NCBI GenBank assembly: GCA_018266455.1
Contig: JAFEAJ010000001.1
Coordinates: 1-64,000 of the forward strand
Source: Bacteroidota bacterium
GTDB lineage: Bacteria; Bacteroidota; Bacteroidia; Chitinophagales; Chitinophagaceae
Direction of reading: 5' to 3'
Length of the DNA stretch: 64,000 nt
The notes under the pieces are model-generated. The model was not told the DNA's origin and did no database searches. It worked only from the letters and a program-made list of their open reading frames with translations. Position 1 is the stretch's first letter; the number at the start of each line of letters is the position of its first letter. Shown here piece after piece: positions 18,846 through 28,014 of this stretch. The translations under genes were made by a program, and so were the position numbers.

Positions 18846-20135
18846 TTATTTTTTCATTAAAGATTCAATCTCTTCAACCGTCAATGGAATTTTTTCCATC
18901 AGGTCCTTATTGCCATTGCGGGTTATCCACACGTTATTTTCAATGCGCACCCCCATCTTTTCTTCTTCAATATAAATACCGGGTTCGACGGTAAATACCA
19001 TCCCCGGTTTTATAGGTTCCGTTTTTGTGCCAAGGTCATGCACATCAATGCCAAGATGATGCGAGATGCCATGATACATATATTTCCAGTAAGCGGGATT
19101 TTCAGGAGTGGCGTTCTTAATGTCTGATTTTGTCAATAGCCCTATTTTAAAAAATTCTTTGTCTGCTTCCGCACCAACTTGCTTAGTGTATTCATTAATA
19201 GCAATGCCAGGTTTCAGTAAACTTTTGGCATAGTTGTGCAGGTGAAGGCAGGCATTGTACACTTCTTTTTGCCTTTTTGTAAATTTCCCGTTCACAGGAA
19301 CCGTTCTTGTCAAATCAGCGCAATAGCCGCCATATTCTGCGCCAAAATCCATCAATATCAAATCGCCATTTTTGCATTCCTGATTGTTAGAAATATAATG
19401 AAGCGTTCTTGCATTATCACCGCTTGCAATAATGCTGTTATAAGCTGCGCCGGTTGCGCGTTGTGATAAAAATGAATGAAAAATCTCGGCCTCTATTTCA
19501 TATTCCATAACGCCCGGCTTAATAAATTTCAGCAGGCGCAGAAAAGTATTCCGGGTTATATTAATGGCCTCCTGCAAAACTTCTACCTCAAATGAAGTTT
19601 TGATTGCACGGAGCTCTTTCATGATTTTTGCAGCGCGAAAATAATTATGGAGCGGGTAACGCTTTTTCACCTCTTCAATAAACCTGTATTCGCGTGTTTG
19701 AATAAGGCTGGACTTGCGGTCGTTCTCATTTGAATCAAGGTAAATATTATCGGCAAGATGAACCCATTGCTGCAGCAGGCTGTCAATACTATCCAGCCAA
19801 ACCACGGTTTGAATGCCCGATATTTTCTTTGCTTCATCTGCTCTTAATCTTTTACCGTCCCATTTTTCCTTCAGTTCATTTGGCCTAACCAGCACCAAAA
19901 CTTCCCTGTACTTTTCCTCAGGATGGCCTGGAAAAATGATGACCATTGAATCTTCCTGAGTAATGCCACTAAGCCAGAACAGGTCGCTGTTTTGCTTAAA
20001 TGTATATAACGCATCGCCATTGCTTGGCGCTTCATCATTGCTGACAAATATGGCAATTGAACCCGGCTTTAGCTCTTTCTTGAAACGCTCCCGGTTTTTA
20101 ACAAAAATCTCCGGGTCCAATGGGAAATATTTCAT
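18846..20135 (-). CDS. pepP: Xaa-Pro aminopeptidase (M24B)
   Basis: A 429-residue proline-specific aminopeptidase removing an N-terminal residue preceding proline. An N-terminal AMP_N domain (about 1-130) is followed by the pita-bread catalytic domain. Metal ligands are visible as D in LMDFGAEYGG, D in CADLTRTV, H in HGISHHLGIDVHD, E in VEPGIYIE and E in GVRIENN. No signal peptide is present, so it should act in the cytoplasm on products of peptide uptake. It is divergent from pckA. Confidence 0.92.
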   Translation of the reverse strand: MKYFPLDPEIFVKNRERFKKELKPGSIAIFVSNDEAPSNGDALYTFKQNSDLFWLSGITQEDSMVIIFPGHPEEKYREVLVLVRPNELKEKWDGKRLRADEAKKISGIQTVVWLDSIDSLLQQWVHLADNIYLDSNENDRKSSLIQTREYRFIEEVKKRYPLHNYFRAAKIMKELRAIKTSFEVEVLQEAINITRNTFLRLLKFIKPGVMEYEIEAEIFHSFLSQRATGAAYNSIIASGDNARTLHYISNNQECKNGDLILMDFGAEYGGYCADLTRTVPVNGKFTKRQKEVYNACLHLHNYAKSLLKPGIAINEYTKQVGAEADKEFFKIGLLTKSDIKNATPENPAYWKYMYHGISHHLGIDVHDLGTKTEPIKPGMVFTVEPGIYIEEEKMGVRIENNVWITRNGNKDLMEKIPLTVEEIESLMKK

Positions 20136-20340
20136 GATAATAGGTTGAAGAACAAAATCTCAATTGCTGTAAAAGTAAAGAATGATTTTGGTGCGCAAAC
20201 ATTTATCAAAAGAAGTAGCTCCAGCAACGGCTTTCAGGGATTAGCCCTTTTCCTGTTAAATTTTGAAGATGGAATAAAACACTAAAAATATAATTATTCG
20301 TAACGGTTCAGCACGCAACCAATGAATAAAAAAAACATAA

Positions 20341-20360
20341 AAACTAACGGTTGTTAGTTT
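20341..20360. repeat. Perfect 8-bp inverted repeat upstream of pckA
   Basis: AAACTAAC, GGTT, GTTAGTTT: a perfect inverted repeat with a 4-base centre, about 90 bases upstream of the likely pckA -7 box and 205 bases from pepP. It could be an operator or a small hairpin. No T-run follows, so it is not a terminator. Confidence 0.45.
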
Positions 20361-20447
20361 AGAAATAATCTATATATCAGCCATATTCATTGAATATTAT
20401 AAAATTCCATGCCGCATGGGTGTGTTTTTTTAGAAATAGTTTAATTT

Positions 20448-20455
20448 TAGCTTTG
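20448..20455 (+). promoter_or_regulatory. Likely -7 box of pckA
   Basis: TAGCTTTG matches the Bacteroidota TAnnTTTG consensus exactly and lies 26 bases before the pckA ATG, giving a short AT-rich leader. The -33 region is T-rich without a clean TTTG. Confidence 0.5.
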
Positions 20456-20481
20456 CAGTTTACACATAAACCATTATTGCC

Positions 20482-22086
20482 ATGCATGCTCATGCTCTTC
20501 TCCCACCCATAAAACAATTGGCAGCGCTTGGGCTTGGGAATACAAGTACCATCCATTATCAGTTGTCGCCAGATGAACTTGTTCAGCAAGCCTTGATGCG
20601 CAGAGAGGGGGAATTAAGCGATACCGGCGCCCTGGTTATCAGCACTGGTGAGTTCACCGGCCGCAGCCCGAAAGATAAATTTATTGTGAAAGATGAGATA
20701 ACTTCCGACACAGTGAACTGGAACGATTTGAACCAGCCCATTGAAGAAAAATATTTCAGCATCATTTTACAGCAAGTACAAGATTATTTCAGCAACCTCG
20801 CTGAAATATGGGTACGGGATTGCTATGCATGCGCGGACAGGCGCTACCGCTTGAATATCCGGGTTATCACCGAAACGCCGGTGATGAATCTGTTTGCTTA
20901 TAACATGTTCCTCAGGCCGGAAGAAAATGTGCTCGATAATTTTAGGCCTGAATGGCAAATATTATGTGCCCCCTCGCTAAAACTGGATGCTGTTGCATGC
21001 GGCATTCGGCAACATAATGCAGTGGTGGTTTCATTTAAGCACAAGATGGCCCTGATTGCAGGCACAGGTTACACCGGCGAAATCAAGAAAAGTATTTTTG
21101 GGATATTGAATTTTATTTTGCCCCATGAAAGAAATGTGCTGAGCATGCACTGTTCGGCAAATGTTGGCAGGAATGGGGATACGGCTATTTTCTTCGGGCT
21201 TAGCGGCACCGGCAAAACTACCCTGAGCACAGATCCTGAAAGAATGTTGATTGGTGATGACGAGCATGGCTGGACCGCTGACAGGGTGTTCAATTTTGAA
21301 GGGGGGTGTTATGCGAAATGCATCGGCCTCAATGAAGCAAAAGAACCGGAAATTTTTCATGCCGTGAAAAAAGGAGCATTGGTGGAAAATGTCGTTTTTT
21401 TTCCGGGCACGAATACCGTAAATTATAACAATGGCTCCATTACCGAAAACACAAGGGTATCCTATCCGCTGCATTATATCAGCAATTCATTAACGCCCTC
21501 CATTGGCGACGCCCCCAAGAATATTTTTTTTCTTACTTGCGATGCTTATGGCGTGTTGCCTCCCATTTCAAGATTAACGCCCGGCCAGGCAATGTACCAG
21601 TTCATTTCAGGATACACGGCAAAAATCCCGGGAACTGAAACTGGCATCAAAGAACCTAAATTAACTTTCAGCGCATGTTTTGGCGCACCTTTTATGCCTT
21701 TGCACCCGGGTAGGTATGCAGAAATGCTTGGCAAAAAAATTAAAAACGGAAAAGTAAAAGTGTGGCTGGTGAACACAGGTTGGTCAGGAGGGCCTTTCCT
21801 CATCGGTAACCGAATAAAGCTATCCCATACACGGGCAATGATAACAGCCGCTTTAGGAGGCCTCCTTGAAAACATAGAATATAAAACAGATCCTGTTTTC
21901 CGGGTAGCTGTTCCTGTCAGTGTTCCAGGTGTGCCTTCTGAAATACTTGACCCTGTTAACACATGGGCCAATAAAGATGCTTATAACGAACAGGCAAAAT
22001 GCCTGGCAGAGAAGTTTATCTCGAACTTCAGGCAATACGAACATGGCGTTTCGCCAGAAATCCTTGCTTCCGCACCAGTATTTTGA
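20482..22086 (+). CDS. pckA: Phosphoenolpyruvate carboxykinase (ATP)
   Basis: A 534-residue ATP-dependent PEPCK interconverting oxaloacetate plus ATP with PEP, CO2 and ADP, the entry to gluconeogenesis. TGEFTGRSPKDKF (55-67) binds oxaloacetate, GLSGTGKTT (239-247) is the kinase-1a P-loop and LIGDDEHGW (256-264) carries the metal ligands. Length matches E. coli PckA. It is monocistronic, with its own promoter box and a strong terminator. Gluconeogenic capacity fits a peptide-degrading organism. Confidence 0.96.
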   Translation: MHAHALLPPIKQLAALGLGNTSTIHYQLSPDELVQQALMRREGELSDTGALVISTGEFTGRSPKDKFIVKDEITSDTVNWNDLNQPIEEKYFSIILQQVQDYFSNLAEIWVRDCYACADRRYRLNIRVITETPVMNLFAYNMFLRPEENVLDNFRPEWQILCAPSLKLDAVACGIRQHNAVVVSFKHKMALIAGTGYTGEIKKSIFGILNFILPHERNVLSMHCSANVGRNGDTAIFFGLSGTGKTTLSTDPERMLIGDDEHGWTADRVFNFEGGCYAKCIGLNEAKEPEIFHAVKKGALVENVVFFPGTNTVNYNNGSITENTRVSYPLHYISNSLTPSIGDAPKNIFFLTCDAYGVLPPISRLTPGQAMYQFISGYTAKIPGTETGIKEPKLTFSACFGAPFMPLHPGRYAEMLGKKIKNGKVKVWLVNTGWSGGPFLIGNRIKLSHTRAMITAALGGLLENIEYKTDPVFRVAVPVSVPGVPSEILDPVNTWANKDAYNEQAKCLAEKFISNFRQYEHGVSPEILASAPVF

Positions 22087-22409
22087 AATTGTTTCTTTAA
22101 ATTTTTTGTATTACAAATAATATACTGATATTGACAACCGGGTTTTTATTTCACAGCCTCTAACATTGCTTGCAAAAAAACCTCACTGAAACTTTGGTGG
22201 GGTTTTTGTTTTGTTAAGATTGCTGCCCCGTTAAAATTTCCTTGCCCTACTCCCGTTTACTATTTACATTTATTATGCAACCTACTTTCAGCCTTGATTA
22301 AAATGACAGCAAAACCCATGAACGAAATGCAATGCCCGGCCCCTGCGGACAGGCATTGATGCTGGCAGTTGATAAAAGAACAATACAGGCGGAAGAATAT
22401 TACAGGAAT
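22087..22409. other. Intergenic region after pckA
   Basis: These 323 bases lie between pckA and the likely start of the DUF922 gene. They contain the pckA terminator; the rest has no convincing coding signal. An in-frame start at 22332 would extend the next gene into this stretch, but the added residues look non-conserved. Confidence 0.4.
22176..22207 (+). terminator. Intrinsic terminator of pckA
   Basis: An 11-bp stem (AAAAACCTCAC / GTGGGGTTTTT, one G-U pair) with a 10-base loop, ending in a T-run, 90 bases after the pckA stop. Confidence 0.8.
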
Positions 22410-22946
22410 ATGATGAAGATCCTATTACAGCTATTGCTCACCGCATGTGCGATTTCATTTAAACCCGTTACCAGTTCATTGATTGACTGGAACGCCAACC
22501 GGAAATTAACGTGGGATGATTTTAGGGCAAAGCCGGACAAAAATTCTCCGAATGCAGCATTAACCGGCACTAACATCAGGTTCGACTTCAGTTATAACAG
22601 TTCCCAAGGTTTTCAGTATCATATCACCTGCCAGTTTGATAAAAACAAATCGTGGGGGCGAGTGAAAAACGATTACATCTTATTGCATGAGCAGGGGCAT
22701 TTCGATATTGCAGAAATTTATGCGAGGAGATTATGTAAAGCGTTCAGAGAATACCACCCTAATGTGCAAAGCGCCAAAAATGAAGTGGCTACGATTTATG
22801 AAAAGACAATGGATAAGCTTAGCAAGGCGCAAAAGCAGTACGATCTTGAAACTGGTTTCTCCATTAATAAAGAAAAACAAATAGAATGGCAGAGGAAAAT
22901 TGAGGGCGAGCTAAAAAGCCTGCAGGCTTATGCCGATTATCATTAA
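22410..22946 (+). CDS. DUF922 family exported putative zinc protease
   Basis: A 178-residue protein. A short hydrophobic leader (MMKILLQLLLTACAISF) is followed by LTWDDFRAKPDKNS, the usual DUF922 opening, and HEQGHFDIAEIYARRL, which provides an HExxH site. The C-terminal third is a charged helix. DUF922 members are described as secreted Zn-dependent proteases, largely by prediction. I chose the tandem ATGs at 22410/22413 because they start the leader; an in-frame start 78 bases upstream would add a non-hydrophobic extension. The cysteine near residue 13 might be a lipidation site but is a poor lipobox. Confidence 0.75.
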   Translation: MMKILLQLLLTACAISFKPVTSSLIDWNANRKLTWDDFRAKPDKNSPNAALTGTNIRFDFSYNSSQGFQYHITCQFDKNKSWGRVKNDYILLHEQGHFDIAEIYARRLCKAFREYHPNVQSAKNEVATIYEKTMDKLSKAQKQYDLETGFSINKEKQIEWQRKIEGELKSLQAYADYH

Positions 22947-23017
22947 ACATTAGAAAAAATCGCACCAGGTTTACATATGCGCCGGATTACGCATCTTGCA
23001 GTTCCTGAGCCATAGTA

Positions 23018-23653
23018 TTAAAATAGCCCATAAATCTGTGAGTCGATCCTGTTGATGATTTCACCAAGATGTTCTTCGTTTTCAGGGAATTTATTTTTAT
23101 CGATATCCACTACAAGCAGCGGGCCTTCTTTATAAGATTCGATCCATCTGTTATAAAGATCATTGAGGCGCTTGAGATAATCCAGCCTGATATTTTCTTC
23201 ATATTCCCTTCCGCGCTTTTGAATCTGCCCGACAAGCGTTGGCACTGATGCCTGCAGATAGATCAGCAAATCAGGAGGCTGTATCATCCTTTTCAAAGTT
23301 TGAAAAAACTGAAAATAGTTATTGTAATCCCGTTTGCTCATCAGCCCCATCTCGTGCAGGTTCGGAGCGAAAATATGAGCATCTTCGTAAATAGTGCGGT
23401 CCTGTATCACTGTTTCTGTGCCGCTTTGAATTTCGAGCAGTTGGTTAAGGCGGCTGTTCAGGAAATAAATCTGAAGGTTAAAGCTCCAGCGGGGCATCTC
23501 TTCATAAAAATCATTGAGGTAAGGATTATGGTCAACGTCTTCAAATTGAGGGATCCAGCGATAATGCTTACTTAGCAGTTCGGTTAATGTTGTTTTGCCA
23601 GCGCCTATATTCCCTGCAACAGCAATATGTTTGGGTTTTTTGCTTTTTGCCAT
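23018..23653 (-). CDS. Deoxynucleoside kinase
   Basis: A 211-residue kinase of the dCK/dGK/dNK family, which phosphorylates salvaged deoxynucleosides to dNMPs. The P-loop GNIGAGKTTL is at 14-23, ERS/DR-type substrate residues occur in VIQDRTIYEDAHIF, and the lid region includes IQKRGREYEENI. Base specificity cannot be read from sequence alone. It lies downstream of trpS on the same strand, but 159 bases separate them. Confidence 0.88.
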   Translation of the reverse strand: MAKSKKPKHIAVAGNIGAGKTTLTELLSKHYRWIPQFEDVDHNPYLNDFYEEMPRWSFNLQIYFLNSRLNQLLEIQSGTETVIQDRTIYEDAHIFAPNLHEMGLMSKRDYNNYFQFFQTLKRMIQPPDLLIYLQASVPTLVGQIQKRGREYEENIRLDYLKRLNDLYNRWIESYKEGPLLVVDIDKNKFPENEEHLGEIINRIDSQIYGLF

Positions 23654-23695
23654 CTTTAAATGTAAAATGTAAAATCTAAACTATGAAAAAAGTTT

Positions 23696-23804
23696 TCGGT
23701 CATCAGTTACCAGCCTACTGCCATGCTCCCGAAATAAATTACAGATTTTGGATTAGGGTGGTTTGCGCACGACAAAGCACTGTTGACCAGAAACTGACGA
23801 CCGA
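23696..23804. repeat. 13-bp inverted repeat bracketing 83 bases
   Basis: TCGGTCATCAGTT (23696-23708) and AACTGACGACCGA (23792-23804) are inverted copies with one mismatch, framing an 83-base spacer between trpS and the kinase gene. It may be a palindromic intergenic repeat or a long RNA stem. No coding capacity is visible. Confidence 0.35.
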
Positions 23805-23812
23805 TGGCTCTC

Positions 23813-24817
23813 CTAATAATATTTAAACCCCATTGCATCTCTCACTAATTGTAAAGTAACTTTTGCGCTGGCCCTTGCTTTAGCTGCGCCCTGCTCCATT
23901 ACTTGCATCATGTATTTATCATCATTGCGTATGGCTTCGGACCTGGCCCGGATGGGCGTAATAAATTTGATCATGTCTTCTGCCAATTGCTTTTTCATTT
24001 CTCCATAGCGGATGGAACAGTTATTAAAGTCAGCTTCAAATTTTTTTACTACCTCATCGGCACTTGCTACCTTCATAAGGTTAAAAAGGCCCTGGATATA
24101 ATCAGGCTTAGCAGCATTGGGCATAGTTGGGCCGCTATCTGTTTTGGCTTTCATAATTTTATTACGAAGCATCTCATCATCATCAGCAAGGTATATCGTG
24201 TTCATCTGGTTTTCGCTCTTGCTCATCTTACCGCTGCCATCCAGGCTCATGATCTTTATTAGTGCTTCTCCGTAATTGAAAGCATAAGGCTTGGGGAAAA
24301 CTTCACCGTAACGGTAGTTGAACCGTTCTGCAAAATTTCTTGTCATTTCAATATGCTGCTCCTGGTCTTTACCAACAGGCACTTTAACCGCACGATGTAT
24401 CAAAATATCGGCAGCCTGAAGCACAGGGTAAGTAAGCAGCCCTGCATTTGAATTGCCAGGCTGCATCCGCACTTTATCTTTGAATGTGGCGGTTTTCTCC
24501 AGTTCACCCTTATAAGCCAGCATATTCAGGTAAAGGTAAAGCTCAGCGATTTCAGGGACATCGCTTTGTATGTACAGCACACATTTATCGGGGTCGAGCC
24601 CGCTGCCAATCAGCTCGGACAACAACCGCGCCACATTAGGCTTAAGTTCCTTTGTATCGGGGTGGGTGGTAAGGCTGTGCCAGTCCACCACACAAAAGTA
24701 ACAATCAAACTCATCTTGCATATTCGCCCAATTCCTGATTGCCCCAAAATAATTTCCAAGATGGACAAAGCCGGTTGGCCTAATGCCGCTCAATACTATT
24801 TCTTTTTTCTTATTCAT
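23813..24817 (-). CDS. trpS: Tryptophanyl-tRNA synthetase
   Basis: A 334-residue class I synthetase charging tRNA-Trp. The HIGH-type motif is HLGN (19-22, in PTGFVHLGNYFGAI) and the KMSKS motif is at 197-201 in SGKMSKSENQ. Length is normal for bacterial TrpS. ATG 24817 (MNKKKEIVLSGIRPTG) is chosen over a longer in-frame reading, whose extra 34 residues are encoded by repetitive leader DNA. The leader carries a strong hairpin, described separately. Confidence 0.95.
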   Translation of the reverse strand: MNKKKEIVLSGIRPTGFVHLGNYFGAIRNWANMQDEFDCYFCVVDWHSLTTHPDTKELKPNVARLLSELIGSGLDPDKCVLYIQSDVPEIAELYLYLNMLAYKGELEKTATFKDKVRMQPGNSNAGLLTYPVLQAADILIHRAVKVPVGKDQEQHIEMTRNFAERFNYRYGEVFPKPYAFNYGEALIKIMSLDGSGKMSKSENQMNTIYLADDDEMLRNKIMKAKTDSGPTMPNAAKPDYIQGLFNLMKVASADEVVKKFEADFNNCSIRYGEMKKQLAEDMIKFITPIRARSEAIRNDDKYMMQVMEQGAAKARASAKVTLQLVRDAMGFKYY

Positions 24818-24865
24818 GAGGACGGCGAAGATAATGAAAGTTTGTAGTTGGCGATTTGCAGTTTG

Positions 24866-24899
24866 TAGGGCCGCTGGCAGAAGAGCGAAAGCGGCCCTA
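24866..24899 (-). promoter_or_regulatory. Strong hairpin in the trpS leader
   Basis: A perfect 10-bp inverted repeat, TAGGGCCGCT / AGCGGCCCTA, with a 14-base spacer, starts 49 bases upstream of the trpS ATG. It is GC-rich in an AT-rich intergenic region and has no T-run, so it is not a terminator. If transcribed it would form a stable leader hairpin. A nearby direct repeat AGTTTGTAG occurs twice at about 24841-24868. A role in trpS regulation is only a possibility. Confidence 0.45.
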
Positions 24900-25024
24900 A
24901 TCACGCAAATTCTGAGCAATCAGTTAGAAAGCAATTTCATTTGAACGCAAACCATAACTGCCATTCATCTAAAACCTGAAAAAAGTCCGGCTGAATCCAT
25001 TATTTTTGTTTATTAACGTTTTCT

Positions 25025-25321
25025 ATGGAAGTAAATGACGCTTTAATCGAGAACTTAGCCAACCTGGCGCGTTTGCAATTTAATGAAAAAGAGAAAGAAG
25101 AGGTCAAAAGAGACCTGGAGCGGATGATTAGCTTCGTTGAAAAACTGAATGAACTGGACATTGAAGGCATTGACCCACAATTGCACATGACCGATGAAAT
25201 AAACGTGCTGCGCGAAGATGAATTGCAGGGATCGGTTAGCCGCGAAGAAGCATTGAAAAATGCGCCATCAAGTGATGGCCTTTATTTCAAAGTGCCGAAA
25301 GTTATCAAAAGCCCGAATTAA
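25025..25321 (+). CDS. gatC: Asp/Glu-tRNA amidotransferase subunit C
   Basis: A 98-residue GatC, the small subunit that stabilises GatA in the GatCAB amidotransferase converting Glu-tRNA(Gln) or Asp-tRNA(Asn). The typical pattern is present: IENLANLARLQFNEKEKEEVKRDLERMISFVEKL split over two helices, then LREDELQGSVSREEALKNAP and the C-terminal YFKVPKVI. gatA and gatB are not adjacent. A MacB-type ABC ATPase gene follows 58 bases later. Confidence 0.92.
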   Translation: MEVNDALIENLANLARLQFNEKEKEEVKRDLERMISFVEKLNELDIEGIDPQLHMTDEINVLREDELQGSVSREEALKNAPSSDGLYFKVPKVIKSPN

Positions 25322-25379
25322 AGAAAGCAGCTAATGGCTATTTTCTTTTCATTTGCTGCATTTTAAACATAATAAAACC

Positions 25380-26087
25380 ATGAGTGCCTCCATCATACAT
25401 CTTGACAAAATCACGAAAAGCTATTTCCTCGGCAAACAGGAATTGCTTGTGCTAAAAGGCATTTCGCTTGATATTTTTAAGAACGAATATGTTGCTTTAA
25501 TGGGGCCATCAGGTTCTGGCAAAAGCACATTGATGAACATCCTCGGATGCCTGGATTCCCCAACCAGCGGCACTTATATTTTGAATGGGCAGGACGTGAG
25601 CAAGATGCCCGATAACGACCTTGCCGAAGTGCGAAACAAAGAAATCGGTTTTGTTTTCCAGCAATTCAACCTGATGCCAAGATTGACTGCAGTTGAGAAT
25701 GTGGCCCTTCCATTAGTCTATGCAGGCGTTCCAAAAAAGCAAAGAATGGAAATTGCTATGAACGTGCTCGAAAAAGTCAGCCTTACGGACCGAAGCCACC
25801 ATAAGCCCAATGAGCTTTCCGGAGGACAGTGCCAGCGTGTCGCCATTGCAAGGGCCCTGGTAAACAATCCTTCTATTATATTAGCAGATGAACCGACAGG
25901 CAATCTTGACACCAAAACCTCAATTGAAATCATGGAAATTTTTGGAGCCATACAAGCATCGGGCAATACGGTTGTGCTGGTTACCCATGAAGAAGATATT
26001 GCTAATTATGCTCACCGTATAGTTCGTTTGCGCGATGGCGTTATTGAAAGTGACAAAAGAAAAGCCGAGGCCTTACAACACGTATAA
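25380..26087 (+). CDS. MacB/LolD-type ABC transporter ATPase
   Basis: A 235-residue ATPase with Walker [10 protein letters not shown], signature [15 protein letters not shown] and Walker [12 protein letters not shown]. The EPTGNLDTK ending is typical of the MacB/LolD/FtsE class, whose permeases carry large periplasmic domains. No permease gene is next to it; instead its stop abuts directly on an adenosyltransferase gene. ATG 25380 ([10 protein letters not shown]) is preferred over a start nine codons upstream. Confidence 0.87.
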   Translation: MSASIIHLDKITKSYFLGKQELLVLKGISLDIFKNEYVALMGPSGSGKSTLMNILGCLDSPTSGTYILNGQDVSKMPDNDLAEVRNKEIGFVFQQFNLMPRLTAVENVALPLVYAGVPKKQRMEIAMNVLEKVSLTDRSHHKPNELSGGQCQRVAIARALVNNPSIILADEPTGNLDTKTSIEIMEIFGAIQASGNTVVLVTHEEDIANYAHRIVRLRDGVIESDKRKAEALQHV

Positions 26088-26648
26088 ATGGCGCTTAAAA
26101 TCTACACGAAAACAGGTGATAAAGGAAAAACTACACTTATCGGCGGGACCAAAGTTCCTAAAAGCCACATCAGGATTGAATCGTACGGAACCGTAGATGA
26201 GCTCAATTCCTTTATTGGGTTATTGATAGACCATTTAACAGACCCCTCTTCTAAAAAAAAATTGAAAGAAATACAGGACAGGTTATTCACTATCGGCTCA
26301 GCATTGGCTTGCGATCCTGACAAAGAACCTGCATTAAAAATCCCCGATCTAAAAGAACCTGATGTCGAATTTCTTGAAAAAGAAATCGATGCAATGAATG
26401 AAGCGCTGCCTGTGATGAAACATTTTATTTTACCGGGCGGGCATGTTGCAGTTTCAACGGCTCACGTAGCAAGATGTGTTTGTCGTCGCGCCGAAAGGAT
26501 TTGTGTGAACATGCAGGAAAACAACTTACTTGTAGAACCGCTTGTCATCAAATACCTAAACCGTCTAAGCGATTATCTTTTTGTATTGGCAAGATTTGTT
26601 GGGCATCAATTGAAAGTTGAAGAAGTGCAATGGAAACCTAGGGTTTAA
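26088..26648 (+). CDS. Cob(I)alamin adenosyltransferase, PduO type
   Basis: A 186-residue ATP:cob(I)alamin adenosyltransferase making coenzyme B12. The N-terminal ATP motif KTGDKGKTTLIGGTKVPKS and YGTVDELNSFIG, plus the helix CVCRRAERICV and the C-terminal YLNRLSDYLFVLAR, are characteristic of the PduO/EutT-like ATR fold. It begins on the base after the stop of the upstream ABC ATPase, so the two are co-transcribed. Its product would serve B12-dependent enzymes not encoded here. Confidence 0.93.
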   Translation: MALKIYTKTGDKGKTTLIGGTKVPKSHIRIESYGTVDELNSFIGLLIDHLTDPSSKKKLKEIQDRLFTIGSALACDPDKEPALKIPDLKEPDVEFLEKEIDAMNEALPVMKHFILPGGHVAVSTAHVARCVCRRAERICVNMQENNLLVEPLVIKYLNRLSDYLFVLARFVGHQLKVEEVQWKPRV

Positions 26649-26844
26649 AATTTCTGGCTGCATAATTCTCTTAGTGCTTCCCCACAAAATAATTGCAGTG
26701 GTTTTATTTTCCCTCGGCCAACTTCGAGCCAAATATCATCATACAAATCTGTAGTAAGATTTTCCAGGGCAGGTATTTCATTTCTTTTTTATTGTTATCA
26801 GGCTCATGCCCTTTTAAAAATTTTTTTTGGTAAGTTTCGGGCAT
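26645..26844 (-). pseudogene. Possible small gene interrupted by a frameshift
   Basis: An ATG at 26844 opens a 46-codon frame (MPETYQKKFLKGHEPDNNKK...). In a second frame, starting just after a TAA near 26791, a protein-like tail runs IPALENLTTDLYDDIWLEVG through GEALRELCSQKF to a stop at 26645. A missing A in the A6 run near 26785 would join the two into about 67 residues. A promoter-like TAATTTG lies just upstream on this strand. I do not recognise the product; it may be chance. Confidence 0.25.
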
Positions 26845-27096
26845 ATATGCCGATCGTATTTCAAAAACAAATTATGCCGGATTTTTTTGCAGAACCGAAA
26901 CCAGGAATAAATCTTTCGATTTTAAATTTAGATTTACTGTCTTGTGTATATATTTTAAAGTTCTGCTCAGGCGCTTTTCGGTAATACAATACGCATTATT
27001 TTATCAATTTTTTTTTGTTCCTCTTTCAAAACAATATTTGAGAGCAATATTCACGCAATAATAATCACCAACATGTGATTAATAACCATTGGCCCA
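26649..27096. other. AT-rich gap between the adenosyltransferase and LolD genes
   Basis: This 448-base stretch lies between convergent genes. Apart from the candidate broken small gene on its left half, it contains a perfect 12-bp palindrome GGCATATATGCC at 26840-26851 followed at once by CGATCG. The right half is AT-rich with no visible feature. Confidence 0.4.
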
Positions 27097-27747
27097 TCAA
27101 ACAATTTTTCCGTCTTTCATGTGCAGGATCCTGTCGCTCATTTGAGCGAGTTCTTCATTATGGGTTACAAGCAAAAAGGTTTGGTTAAACTCTTTCCTCA
27201 GGTCAAAAAATAACTGGTGCAGTTCACGCGCATGAACAGAATCCAGGTTACCCGTCGGTTCATCGGCAAAAATGATATCGGGTGTGTTGATGAGCGCACG
27301 GGCAACAGCCACCCGTTGCTGTTCGCCACCCGACAATTCTCCGGGTTTATTATCCAGCCTTTCTCCAACGCCCAGCACAATCAACAATTTTTTTGCCTGT
27401 TCTTCTACCTCACGTTTACGCCTACCTGCTATCCATCCAGGGATACATGCATTTTCCAAAGCGCTGAATTCGGGCAACAAATGATGGAACTGAAAAACAA
27501 AACCAATATGCCGGTTCCGGAATGCTGCAAGCTGTTTCCCTTTCATGGCATTAACAGGTTTGCCATTCAGCAATATTTCGCCGGAATCAGGTTCATCCAA
27601 AGTGCCTAAAATGTGTAGCAAAGTACTTTTGCCAGACCCTGAAGGGCCGGCAATGCTCACTATTTCTCCCTTTTTAATATCTACCCCTACACTTTTGAGC
27701 ACCTGCAGCTTGCCATAAAATTTATTTATATTCTTAGCAGTAAGCAT
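27097..27747 (-). CDS. lolD: LolD-type ABC transporter ATPase
   Basis: A 216-residue ATPase of the lipoprotein-releasing (LolD) type. Walker [11 protein letters not shown]-loop [17 protein letters not shown], signature [15 protein letters not shown] and Walker [14 protein letters not shown] are all intact; [10 protein letters not shown] is close to the LolD consensus. It should power extraction of outer-membrane lipoproteins together with LolCE-type permeases, which are not adjacent. ATG 27747 is preferred to a TTG two codons upstream. Confidence 0.85.
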   Translation of the reverse strand: MLTAKNINKFYGKLQVLKSVGVDIKKGEIVSIAGPSGSGKSTLLHILGTLDEPDSGEILLNGKPVNAMKGKQLAAFRNRHIGFVFQFHHLLPEFSALENACIPGWIAGRRKREVEEQAKKLLIVLGVGERLDNKPGELSGGEQQRVAVARALINTPDIIFADEPTGNLDSVHARELHQLFFDLRKEFNQTFLLVTHNEELAQMSDRILHMKDGKIV

Positions 27748-28014
27748 ATTCAATACTTAATGGCATAAAACCTCTTAGCGCTTGCCATCTACTATTTATA
27801 ACTTATTACAAACCTACAGGTTCATACTGAAATATTTGTTACCTATGAGACTTATTTTTAAACCATTTATGCCGCTTGAAAACTATGATTTGGAATTCTC
27901 ATATTAAAAATTACATTTGCGGAAAATTAAGACAGCCATTTTGGTTAAGTAGCAAACAATTTTCAATTTCTGCTGTCTTTATACAAAATTTAAAGAATAT
28001 TAAACAGGGAAAAG

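Larger units (their letters stand above)
20136..20481. other. Divergent pepP-pckA promoter region
   Basis: These 346 bases contain no gene. They hold a perfect 8-bp inverted repeat at 20341-20360 and a good -7 box for pckA at 20448-20455, described separately; otherwise the stretch is AT-rich and unremarkable. Confidence 0.5.

Noticed and set aside
25380..27747. The two MacB/LolD-type ATPases as one export system
   Set aside because: They are on opposite strands, have separate neighbours and no permease between them.
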